Assembly: GCA_963821505.1 (NCBI GenBank)
Contig: CAWGEH010000034.1
Span: forward strand, 62,001 to 126,000
DNA: 64,000 bases
From: VAZQ01 sp963821505
GTDB taxonomy: Bacteria > Pseudomonadota > Alphaproteobacteria > Rhizobiales > Xanthobacteraceae
Reading direction: 5' to 3'
Part shown: positions 8,946-16,757 of the stretch, piece by piece
How the letters are laid out: every line of letters starts with the position of its first letter
Numbering within the stretch: the first letter of the stretch is position 1
The notes under the pieces: model-generated
Databases searched by the model: none
What the model was told of the DNA's origin: nothing
What the model saw: the letters and a program-made list of their open reading frames with translations, nothing else
Made by a program: the position numbers and the translations under genes

Positions 8946-10115
8946 TCAGGCCGCAAGCTCACGCATGATGCCGTAGAGCGCCGACTGGCCCTCGAAGCCG
9001 ATGCCGGGCCGTTCGGAGAGCGTGAGATAGCCGCCGTCCAATCTGGCGTCATCGGCGAAGCCACCAAAGGCTCCGAACACCCCGGGATAGGATTCCGCGC
9101 CGCCGAGCCCGAAACCGCCGGCGATCGCTAGCGACATCTGATTGCCGCCGTGGGGAAACAGCGCGCTGCGCGGCCAGCCATGGCGTTCCAGCATCGCGAC
9201 GGTGGATGCGTATTGCACGATGCCATAGGACTGCGGCGGATCGACCTGAATGACGTCGCGGCGTTCCGGACGTAGCCCGCCGAAGCGAACCAGATTTTCC
9301 ACGTCCTGCGTGGAAAAAAGATTTTCGCCGGTCGAGAGCGGCGGGTCATAATGGCTCGCGATCTCCGCGAGCAGGGCGAAATCGAGCGGATCGCAGGGCT
9401 CCTCGAACCAGCGCAGCTGGAACGGCGCCAGCGCCTTGGCGTAGGCGAGGGCTTCCTGGCGGCCGAATTTGGAATTGGCATCGACCGCCAGCTGCGCGTC
9501 CGCGGGCAACATCGCCTTGACGGCTTCCACCCGGCGCACGTCCTCCCGGAGTGGAAGACCTCCCACCTTCATCTTCACCATGGTGTAACCGGCATCGAGA
9601 TGACGACGCATCTCGTCCTGCAGGTCTTTCACGGTCTGGCCCGGGACATACCAGCCGCCGCCGACATAGCAGAATACTTTGCTGGCGATCCTGCCGCCGT
9701 TGCAGCGCTCCGCCAGCAGGCGATGGAGCGGCTTCGCCGCGATCTTCGCGACCGCGTCCCAGAGCGCGACCTCGATCGTGCCGATCGCGATCGAGCGCTC
9801 GCTGTGGCCGCCGGATTTTTCCCGCTGCATCATGACGGCGAGAATCTTGCTCGGATCGAAATTATCCTGCGTTTCGTCAAGCAGGGCTTGCGGATCGGCG
9901 GCCAGGATGCGGGGAATGAAACGTGCGCGCATCGTTGCCCCGCAGGCATAGCGGCCGGTCGAGTTGAAGGCGAAACCGGTGACCGGCTTGCCCTCGCGCA
10001 CGACGTCGGTGAGGACCGCGACGACCGAGGTCGTCATCTCGGAAAAATCGATACTCGAATTCCTCAGGTCGGATTTGAGCGGGATCGCGCATTCGCGGAT
10101 GTCGACGATACGCAT
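8946..10115 (-). CDS. tarD: Enolase-superfamily acid-sugar dehydratase, D(-)-tartrate dehydratase-like
   Basis: This 389-residue protein of the mandelate racemase/muconate lactonizing class shows the TarD signature set. It has the KxK base motif MVKMKVGG (Lys181 and Lys183), metal ligands Asp212 (VDAN), Glu238/239 (FEEP) and Glu264 (TGEN), and the general acid/base His322 in FPHGGNQMSL. The opening MRIVDIRECAIPLKSDLRNS and MTTSVVAVLTDVVREGK, and the end PGIGFEGQSALYGIM, resemble the D(-)-tartrate dehydratase of Bradyrhizobium japonicum as recalled. The expected reaction is Mg-dependent dehydration of a tartrate-like acid to oxaloacetate. Substrate is inferred; other acid sugars are possible. 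It is monocistronic here. Confidence 0.85.
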   Translation of the reverse strand: MRIVDIRECAIPLKSDLRNSSIDFSEMTTSVVAVLTDVVREGKPVTGFAFNSTGRYACGATMRARFIPRILAADPQALLDETQDNFDPSKILAVMMQREKSGGHSERSIAIGTIEVALWDAVAKIAAKPLHRLLAERCNGGRIASKVFCYVGGGWYVPGQTVKDLQDEMRRHLDAGYTMVKMKVGGLPLREDVRRVEAVKAMLPADAQLAVDANSKFGRQEALAYAKALAPFQLRWFEEPCDPLDFALLAEIASHYDPPLSTGENLFSTQDVENLVRFGGLRPERRDVIQVDPPQSYGIVQYASTVAMLERHGWPRSALFPHGGNQMSLAIAGGFGLGGAESYPGVFGAFGGFADDARLDGGYLTLSERPGIGFEGQSALYGIMRELAA

Positions 10116-10575
10116 CTGGGCTTTAGTCCTGTCGCTTCCTGTGGCGGTGCGGTCCGCGATGCCGACGGTTCCGTTCCGCGCTCTCGCAAGGGGCCGCAGC
10201 GGATGGGCCGTTCGGACGTTGGTACTTCAGCAGGTCGCATGACCTTACCGGCGTAGCAACCCATGCCGAGCCGCGGTAGGAGGCGAGAATGGGGGGAGGG
10301 AGCACGAGCAAGGCCACGCGAAGGGAGCGGCTGCGCCAAAGCGTTGAGGGGCCCCGGAGCCCTCCGGCTGGCATGGCTGGTACAACTAATCCTTGATTGT
10401 GCGGCGCAATATTTCTATTGCATTGCACCAAAAGCAGTGTTAGATGGTGTGCCAGACGGCGGTGGCGTTTTCCGTTCTCTGGGACAATGGCCACGTGCCC
10501 GTTAATCAACGAGCGCGGATCGGCTGTGGGCGCAGATCCGTGCGATGCCGGATCATCGCCCCAAAGGACCCCTCT
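10116..10575. other. Intergenic region between tarD-like gene and phasin
   Basis: About 460 bp without a convincing gene between two divergent genes. The part near 10385-10430 is AT-richer and carries TGC-rich repeats (described separately). The stretch 10430-10575 is the probable phasin leader. Open frames here are shadows. Confidence 0.5.
10400..10427. promoter_or_regulatory. TGC-rich repeats upstream of phasin, candidate PhaR-type operator
   Basis: The palindrome TGCGGCGCA (10400-10408) is followed 9 nt later by TTGCATTGCA (10418-10427), in an AT-rich island about 150 bp upstream of the phasin ATG. PHA-responsive PhaR regulators of alphaproteobacteria are known to bind TGC-rich sequences at phasin promoters. 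The match is by eye only, and the site could equally be unrelated. Confidence 0.3.
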
Positions 10576-11067
10576 ATGACCGAGGCCATGGAAAGCACCA
10601 AATCCAAGTCGAAGACTGCGCCGTCCGCATTCGAAATGCCGAAATTCGAGCTGCCGAATTTCGAGATTCCCAAGATGGAAATCCCGGCGGCGTTTCGCGA
10701 AATCGCAGAGAAGAGCGTTTCGCAGGCGAAGGAGACCTACGAAAAAATGAAGTCCGCCGCCGAGGAGGCGACCGACGTACTGGAGGACACCTACGCGACC
10801 GCGACCAAGGGTGCCTCCGACTACGGCCTCAAAGTGATCGAGGTGGCGCGCGAGAACACCAACGCGGCGTTCGACTTCGCGACCCAGCTGATGACCGTGA
10901 AGTCGCTGTCCGAGATGGTCGAGCTTTCGACCGCGCATACGCGCAAGCAGTTTGAGGCGCTGACCGCTCAATCCAAGGAGCTGGCCGCGATCGTGCAGAA
11001 GGTGGCCACCGAGTTCGCCGAGCCGGTCAAGGAAAGCTTCGGCAAGGCTTTCAAGAAGATTGGATGA
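10576..11067 (+). CDS. Phasin family protein (PHA granule-associated)
   Basis: This 163-residue phasin_2-type protein has a short Lys/Ser-rich start, a variable FEMPKFELPNFEIPKMEIP stretch (about residues 19-38), then long amphipathic helices: AFREIAEKSVSQAKETYEKM, SDYGLKVIEVARENTNAAFD and MTVKSLSEMVELSTAHTRK. It ends EPVKESFGKAFKKIG, the usual phasin C-terminus. Phasins coat polyhydroxyalkanoate granules. The ATG at 10576 is preferred over upstream in-frame codons that lie in non-coding sequence; it has only a weak ribosome site (AAAGGACC). A clear rho-independent terminator follows at 11109. The penta/hexapeptide-like K-x-E-x-P repetition in the N-terminus is unusual and locally repetitive. 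Confidence 0.9.
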   Translation: MTEAMESTKSKSKTAPSAFEMPKFELPNFEIPKMEIPAAFREIAEKSVSQAKETYEKMKSAAEEATDVLEDTYATATKGASDYGLKVIEVARENTNAAFDFATQLMTVKSLSEMVELSTAHTRKQFEALTAQSKELAAIVQKVATEFAEPVKESFGKAFKKIG

Positions 11068-11108
11068 CTTGGCGCTTGCCGCGAGGCAAGACGGTTCCAT
11101 TGATCGCC

Positions 11109-11137
11109 GCCCGGGCGCGTCCGCCCGGGCTTTTTTT
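11109..11137 (+). terminator. Rho-independent terminator of the phasin gene
   Basis: A 9-bp perfect stem GCCCGGGCG / CGCCCGGGC with loop CGTC is followed directly by seven T residues, then GTTTTT. It lies 41 bp after the phasin stop. Confidence 0.92.
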
Positions 11138-11289
11138 GTTTTTGGAGATGGCGGGCGCAATCTTGCGACCAAGAAGCGGCGATCGGCGGCGCGCGTTCAG
11201 GCCGCTCGGCTCCCGCGCGCGCTGAACTCGACCCGAGGCCTTGTCAAAGCAGAACGGTGCTCCTAGGTTGCGCCGCTTCGACGACGCGT

Positions 11290-11366
11290 GCAGCTGTAGC
11301 TCAGTTGGTTAGAGCGCTTGGCTGTGGACCAAGAGGTCGGTGGTTCGAGTCCACCCAGCTGTACCA
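11290..11366 (+). tRNA. tRNA-His (GTG anticodon)
   Basis: A full cloverleaf can be drawn. The acceptor stem is GCAGCTG with CAGCTGT, where G1-U72 is a wobble pair. D arm is GCTCAGTTGGTTAGAGC, anticodon arm is CTTGG-CTGTGGA-CCAAG with anticodon GTG, and T arm is GGTGG-TTCGAGT-CCACC. The CCA end is encoded (11364-11366). The base before G1 is T, so the universal G-1 is not encoded in the usual way, and the discriminator is A73. Loss of G-1 in tRNA-His is known for a clade of alphaproteobacteria, which fits the proposed taxonomy. Confidence 0.96.
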
Positions 11367-11408
11367 ACACCGCGCGCCGGCCGTGACCCCGGCGCCAATC
11401 TCCGGTCT

Positions 11409-12368
11409 TCAAGCGCTCCGTGTCGCGACGAAGCGCGCCGCCGCCCTGAGAACGTCCGCATTGGCGCCGAAGGAGCCGAGCGCCGCCTGCGCGTCGCCCA
11501 CCAGACTTTCGAGCCGACGCTTCGCCGCCGCGGGCCCGAGCACTCCCACCAGCGTTGCCTTGTGGGCGGCTGCGTCCTTGCCCGTCGCTTTGCCGACCGT
11601 CGCCGGATCGCCTTCGAGGTCGAGGAGATCGTCGGCGATCTGGAACGCTTCGCCGAGAGCGGAACCGTAACGGTCAAGCGCCGTCCATTGGCTCTGACCG
11701 GCCTTGCCCAGGATCGCCCCGGCGAGACAGCCAAAGCGCAGCAGCGCGCCGGTCTTCATCGCTTGCAAGGTCTTGACCTCCTGCTCCCCGAGCTTGGGTG
11801 GAGACGGGTCGAACCGGCCTTCCGCGGCGAGATCGAGCATTTGTCCGCCGACCATGCCCCCGAGGCCACCCGCCCGCGCCAGCGCCGAGACCAGCTTGAG
11901 CCTGACCTCGGCATCGGGATGCGTCGCGGGGCGGGAGAGAATGTCGAAGGCGAAGGTCAGCAGGCCGTCACCCGCGAGAATGGCGGTCGCCTCGTCGAAC
12001 GCCTTGTGCGCGGTGGGCCGGCCCCGCCGGAGGTCGTCGTTGTCCATCGCAGGCAGATCGTCATGTGCCAGCGAATAGCAATGCACACATTCCAGCGCCA
12101 CGGCCGCCATCAGGGAATTTTGCCGCGAGACATCGAACAGCGCAGCGGATTCCACCACCAGGAAGGGCCGCAAGCGCTTGCCGCCGCCGAGGCTCGCATA
12201 GCGCATCGCCTCGAGGAGCCGCACCGGACGGGCCAGTTCGCCCTCGACCTGAGTTGGCGCGAGCAGACGGTCGATGAGTGCTTCCGCGTCGCGGGCAACC
12301 TGGCCGAGCCGGTCCTGGAAGACCGCTTCGATGCCGACCCCTTTTTTCACAGCATCGATGCGTGCCAT
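11409..12368 (-). CDS. ispA: Polyprenyl synthetase, probable farnesyl diphosphate synthase
   Basis: This trans-isoprenyl diphosphate synthase of about 319 residues has MRYASLGGGKRLRPFLV (IPP-binding GGKRLRP), the first Asp-rich motif DDLPAMDNDD (about residues 103-112), GGMVGGQMLDLA, MKTGALLRFG and the second Asp-rich motif IADDLLDLEGD. Length and the MDNDD form fit short-chain IspA enzymes, which condense IPP and DMAPP to FPP, the substrate of HpnC/HpnD. ATG 12368 is preferred because GGTGACGG lies upstream of it; a GTG at 12380 is the alternative. It is transcribed away from the hopanoid genes, across a region with a strong palindrome. Confidence 0.9.
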   Translation of the reverse strand: MARIDAVKKGVGIEAVFQDRLGQVARDAEALIDRLLAPTQVEGELARPVRLLEAMRYASLGGGKRLRPFLVVESAALFDVSRQNSLMAAVALECVHCYSLAHDDLPAMDNDDLRRGRPTAHKAFDEATAILAGDGLLTFAFDILSRPATHPDAEVRLKLVSALARAGGLGGMVGGQMLDLAAEGRFDPSPPKLGEQEVKTLQAMKTGALLRFGCLAGAILGKAGQSQWTALDRYGSALGEAFQIADDLLDLEGDPATVGKATGKDAAAHKATLVGVLGPAAAKRRLESLVGDAQAALGSFGANADVLRAAARFVATRSA

Positions 12369-12425
12369 GCGTTCCGTCACCCAGCGCGCTCCGCGCGAAA
12401 GTGGTCAGCGTTTTTTCGTCCAAAC

Positions 12426-12452
12426 GTACGCCAACTCGTCGAGTTGGCGTAC
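12426..12452. promoter_or_regulatory. 27-bp palindrome in the ispA-hpnB divergent intergenic region
   Basis: Perfect 12-bp arms GTACGCCAACTC and GAGTTGGCGTAC are separated by GTC. The site lies 58 bp upstream of the ispA start and 187 bp upstream of hpnB. No T-run follows on either strand, so an operator or an mRNA leader hairpin is more likely than a terminator. The binding protein is unknown. Confidence 0.5.
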
Positions 12453-12638
12453 CTTACAGCAGGCTGAGCGATCTCCATTCAGCCTGAAAGCGCGCCGGTG
12501 GACAACTACCGGGGCTGCCGCCCGTCCAAAACTTTTCCTACCCCAATTCATTGAATATGTTGAGTTGTTTTTGCGGAACGGGACGGGGCCGCCTGGGTTC
12601 GCAGGCGTTTCAGGCCCAAGAAGAAGGCTCGGGTTGCG

Positions 12639-13784
12639 GTGATAGTCGTTGCCTCGCTGGCGCTTGCGGTCTGGCTCTATCTGCTGCTGGCGCGCGGAGC
12701 GTTTTGGCGTTGCGCCGAGCGCGACGACTGGGAGCTGACGGAACTCGCGGCCTGGCCGCACGTCGCCGCCGTGGTGCCTGCGCGCAATGAGGCGGACTGC
12801 ATCGGGGAGAGCATCGGCTCGCTGCTCGGCCAGGATTATCGGGGGCCGATGACGGTCGTCCTGGTTGACGATGACAGCGGCGATGGCACCGCCGAGATCG
12901 CTTGTCGAACGGCACATGCCGACCAGCGGCTGTGCGTGGTGACGAGCCGCAGCTTGCCGGCGGGATGGACGGGAAAGCTCTGGGCGGTGAAGCAGGGCAT
13001 CGATGCCGCAACGGCGTCGGCGCCGCCACCGGATTATTTCCTGCTCACCGATGCCGATATCGTGCACGCGACCGATTCCGTCAGCCGGCTGGTCGCGTAC
13101 GCCGAAGCCAACCGGCTCGTATTGACATCGCTGATGGTGAAGTTGCGCTGCGAGAGCCTCGCCGAGCGCGCCAATGTCCCGGCATTCGTCTTCTTCTTTC
13201 AGATGCTTTACCCGTTCTCCCGCGTGAATCGGCGGCAGAGCACGGTGGCGGCCGCCGCCGGCGGCTGCATGCTGGTCCGCGCCGACGTTCTTCGCGAGGC
13301 GGGCGGCATCGACATCATTCGCGGCGCTCTGATCGACGACTGTGCCTTGGCGGCGGCGCTCAAGGCCCACGGACCGATCTGGCTCGGATTGACCGAGCGC
13401 GTGCGCAGCATCCGCCCCTACCCAGCTTTCGCCGATATACGCCGCATGGTGGCGCGCTCGGCCTATGCGCAGTTGCGCTATTCGCCGCTTCTCCTGCTCG
13501 GAACCGGGGCGGGGATGGCCCTGACCTATCTCGTTCCGCCGGTGGCGGCAATTTTTGGCGGCGGCGCCGCGCGGGTGATCGGCCTCGCAACCTGGGTGCT
13601 GATGGCGGCAGCCTTCCAGCCGACGCTGCGGCTGTACCGCCTATCGCCCCTGTGGGGCATCGCGCTGCCTGCAATTGCACTGCAATACATGCTCTTCACT
13701 CTCGATTCCGCCTATCAATATGTGCGAGGACGGGGCGGAAGCTGGAAGGGGCGCGTTCAAGCCAACCTGTCGGGGCCGCGATGA
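12639..13784 (+). CDS. hpnB: Hopanoid-associated glycosyltransferase HpnB
   Basis: This 381-residue family 2 glycosyltransferase has an N-terminal membrane segment (VVASLALAVWLYLLLA), then HVAAVVPARNEADCI, the nucleotide-sugar motif VVLVDDDSGDGTAE, LLTDADIVH (DxD), and two or three C-terminal membrane segments (PLLLLGTGAGMALTYLVPPV). HpnB is a conserved hopanoid-cluster protein whose exact sugar acceptor is unproven. The GTG start at 12639 has an AAGAAGG ribosome site 11 nt upstream. The stop overlaps the hpnC start (ATGA), so it is the first gene of the hpnB-C-D-E-shc operon. Confidence 0.9.
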   Translation: MIVVASLALAVWLYLLLARGAFWRCAERDDWELTELAAWPHVAAVVPARNEADCIGESIGSLLGQDYRGPMTVVLVDDDSGDGTAEIACRTAHADQRLCVVTSRSLPAGWTGKLWAVKQGIDAATASAPPPDYFLLTDADIVHATDSVSRLVAYAEANRLVLTSLMVKLRCESLAERANVPAFVFFFQMLYPFSRVNRRQSTVAAAAGGCMLVRADVLREAGGIDIIRGALIDDCALAAALKAHGPIWLGLTERVRSIRPYPAFADIRRMVARSAYAQLRYSPLLLLGTGAGMALTYLVPPVAAIFGGGAARVIGLATWVLMAAAFQPTLRLYRLSPLWGIALPAIALQYMLFTLDSAYQYVRGRGGSWKGRVQANLSGPR

Positions 13785-14661
13785 TCACTCCTGCCGATGC
13801 GCGATCTGGCAAGGGCCACCGGGACGAAAATTTTCCCGTGGCGTCGCGGCTCATCGATCCGCGTCATCGTGGGCCAATCCTGGCATTCTACGACTTCGTG
13901 CGCACCGCCGACGACATTGCCGATCACGCCACGCTTGCACCGCGGGAGAAGCTTGCGCTCATGGCTCGACTCGAGGCGACCTTGCTGGGCCAGAGCGACG
14001 CTGATCCGGCCGGCGTCGCCTTGCGCTCGCACCTCGCAGATCGCCAGCTCTCCCCGCGCCACGCTCAAGATCTGCTCACCGCCTTCCGAATGGATGTGAC
14101 CAAGCTGCGCTACCGCGACTGGGACGACCTGATGGGCTATTGCACGCTACTCTGCCATGCCGGTCGGACGCTTCGTGCTCGACGTTCATGGCGAGAGCCG
14201 CGCGACTTGGGCCGCCAATGACGCGCTCTGCGCCGCGCTGCAAATCATCAACCACCTGCAGGATTGCGGAAAGGATTACCGTCAGCTCGACCGCGTCTAC
14301 ATTCCGCTCGACGTGCTGGCCGAAACCGGTGCGACCGTCGAAGAGCTGGGCGGCGAGCCGCGCTGGCGCCGGCCTGCTCGCGCTGCATCCACAAGCTTGC
14401 GCGCCGCACCGGCAATCTCCTGCGCGACAGCAGGCCGTTTTCCTCGAGCATCGAAAATTCGCGCCTTGCGTTGGAGGTCGCGGTCATCCAGACCTTCGCC
14501 GAGCGCCTGATCGCATTGCTGGTCGAGCGCGACCCACTAGCGAGCGCGTCCATCTCGGCAAGCTGGGGGTCGCGGGCTTCGGCTTTCTCGGACTATTATG
14601 GGGTGCAACGGGGCGCGTCGGTCGCGTCTTCGCGGCCGGCCACAAACCGCAGGATGCGTGA
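13781..14661 (+). CDS. hpnC: Squalene synthase HpnC (hydroxysqualene-forming partner), multiply frameshifted
   Basis: Pieces of HpnC appear in successive frames. The first frame gives KGHRDENFPVASRLIDPRHR, PILAFYDFVRTADDIADHA (first Asp-rich motif) and QDLLTAFRMDVTKLRYRDWD. After about 14150 another frame gives SAMPVGRFVLDVHGES, ALQIINHLQDCGKDYRQLDR and VYIPLDVLAETGATVEEL. Around 14365-14390 the frame changes again to CIHKLARRTGNLLRDSRPF and LEVAVIQTFAERLIALLVER. Near 14532 it shifts once more to SERVHLGKLGVAGFGFLGLL, ending at 14661. At least three single-base indels are needed. In the known pathway HpnC and HpnD act with HpnE to convert FPP via presqualene diphosphate and hydroxysqualene to squalene. 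Assembly error is the favoured explanation because shc and hpnH are intact. Confidence 0.82.
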
Positions 14662-14664
14662 GCA

Positions 14665-15502
14665 TTGGCGTTGGCAGAAGCTTCAGAAACGGCTGCGGCC
14701 GCGCGAGCGTCGGGCAGTTCATTTTATAACGCAATGCGCGTGCTGCCGCGCGCGCAGCGCGAGGCCATGTTCGAAATCTATTCCTTTTGCCGCCAAGTCG
14801 ACGACATCGCGGATTCGAGCGGTCCCCGCAGCGAACGCCGGCGAGCAACTCGACCGCTGGCGCGCCGATATCGATGCGCTCTATGCCGGCAAGCCACCCC
14901 CGCGCACGCAAGGCCTGGTCGCGCCGGTGCGGAATTTCGGCCTGCGGTGCGAGGACTTCCACGCCATCATCGACGGCATGGAGATGGACGTGGTCGGCGA
15001 TATTCGTGCGCCCGACGACGCCACGCTCGACGCCTATTGCAATCGGGTCGCGAGCGCGGTCGGGCGGCTGTCGGTGCGCGTCTTCGGAATGGAAGAACAT
15101 GACGGAATTGCGCTTGCCCACCACCTGGGGCGCGCGCTGCAACTCACCAATATCCTGCGCGATCTCGACGAAGATGCCGGCTTCGGACGGCTCTACCTGC
15201 CGGCGGAGGCCTTGCGCGAGGCCGGCATCACGGCGACCGATCCGGCGACGGTGCTGGCGAGCCCGCGGCTCGGGCAGGTCTGCGCGCGCGTCGTCGAGCG
15301 GGCGCGCGGGCACTTCGCGCAGGCCCATGAGATCATGGCGCGGAGCCCCCGCCGCGCCGTTCGCGCGCCGCGCATCATGGGCGAGGCCTATCGCCTGATC
15401 CTCGACAGCCTCGTCGCCCGCGGCTGGTCGCATCCACGCCGCCCGATCCACCTGCCGCGCTCCCGGCTGCTGTGGATCATCATGCGCCACGCCTTGATCT
15501 GA
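14665..15502 (+). CDS. hpnD: Presqualene diphosphate synthase HpnD, frameshifted
   Basis: The N-terminal part in one frame reads GSSFYNAMRVLPRAQREAMF then EIYSFCRQVDDIADSSGPR, the HpnD substrate-binding Asp motif. Near 14840 the frame changes and continues as EQLDRWRADIDALYAGKPPP, GMEMDVVGDIRAPD, TNILRDLDEDAGFGRLYLP (second Asp-rich motif) and ends RSRLLWIIMRHALI. One base removed near 14840 restores a protein of about 278 residues. The start is taken as TTG 14665, three bases after the hpnC stop, because homology begins shortly after it. HpnD condenses two FPP to presqualene diphosphate. The stop TGA overlaps the hpnE ATG at 15502. Confidence 0.84.
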
Positions 15503-16744
15503 TGCCGCGCACGGTCCACGTCGTTGGAGCGGGACTTGCCGGGCTCGCCGCCGCGGTTCGTCTTGCGGCGCGCGGGGAAGGGGTCGTGCTGCACGAGGCC
15601 GCCGGCCAAGCCGGAGGACGTTGCCGCTCGTACCACGACCCGGCGCTGGACATGGTGATCGACAACGGCAATCACCTTGTGCTCTCGGGCAACCATGCCG
15701 CGCTGTCCTACCTCGAGACCATCGGGGCAAGCGCTGGTCTCGTCGGTCCGGCGACCGCCGAGTTCGCTTTCATGGATCTGGCCAGCGGCGAGCGCTGGAC
15801 CTTGCGCATCAATGCCGGGCGCCTGCCGCGCTGGATTTTCCATCGCGAACCGGCGCGTGCCGGGCACGACGGCGGGCGATTATCTGGCCTTCGCTCGTCT
15901 GCTGTTCGCCTCCGGCGAGAAGACGATTTGCGAAACGGTGAAATGCGTCGGGCCGCTCTACGAGCGCCTCGCGCGGCCGCTCTGGCTTGCCGCGCTCAAC
16001 ACCGAGCCGAAGGAGGCAAGCGCGGCGCTTGCCGGCGCGGTCATCCGCGAAACGCTGGCGGCGGGGGGCAAGGCCTGCCGGCCGCTCATCGCGCGCGACG
16101 GGCTCGGCGGGGTTTTCATCGAACCGGCGCTGCGCTTTCTTGCCGAGCGCAATGTGAAGGTCGCGTTCGGGCATCGGCTGCGCGCACTCGATTTCTCGCA
16201 AGACAGGATAGCCGCCCTCGACTTCGGCCAGGACACGCTGGCGATCCCTGATGCCGGCGTGATCCTGGCCGTGCCGCCGGTGGTCGCGGCCGAGCTCGTG
16301 CCGGGCCTCGAGACGCCGTCGCAGTTCCGCGCCATCGTCAACGCGCATTTCCGCCTCGCGCCGCCCGCCGGGCTTGCGCCCATCACCGGGGTCGTGAACG
16401 GCACCATCGAATGGCTGTTCGCCTTTCCCGACCGATTGTCCGTCACCGTCAGCGCGGCCGACCGCTTGCTCGATGTTCCGCGCGAGCGGCTGGCGCAAGA
16501 CATCTGGCGGGAGGTCGCGACCGTCGCCGGCCTTCCCCCGGCGCTGCCGCCGTGGCAGATCGTGCGCGAGCGCCGCGCGACCTTTGCGGCGACGCCCGGC
16601 GAGGTTGCCAAGCGCCCGGCTGCGACCACGGCGTGGAGCAATCTCGTCCTTGCCGGCGACTGGATCGACACCGGATTGCCGGCCACCATCGAAGGAGCGA
16701 TCCGCTCGGGCAACCGGGCAGCCGATCTCATCGGCCGATCGTGA
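15502..16744 (+). CDS. hpnE: Hydroxysqualene dehydroxylase HpnE (FAD-dependent), frameshifted
   Basis: The N-terminus MPRTVHVVGAGLAGLAAAVR holds the dinucleotide-binding GxGxxG, followed by EAAGQAGGRCRSYHD and MVIDNGNHLVLSGNHAALSY. At about 15855 the frame breaks. In the next frame VPGTTAGDYLAFARLLF follows, then ETLAAGGKACRPLIARDGLG, FLAERNVKVAFGHRLRAL and the C-terminal FAD motif LAGDWIDTGLPATIEGAIRS. One extra base explains it, and the repaired length of about 413 residues is normal. HpnE reduces hydroxysqualene to squalene. It sits 13 bp upstream of shc in the same operon. Confidence 0.86.
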
Positions 16745-16757
16745 TCAAGGAAGCGCA

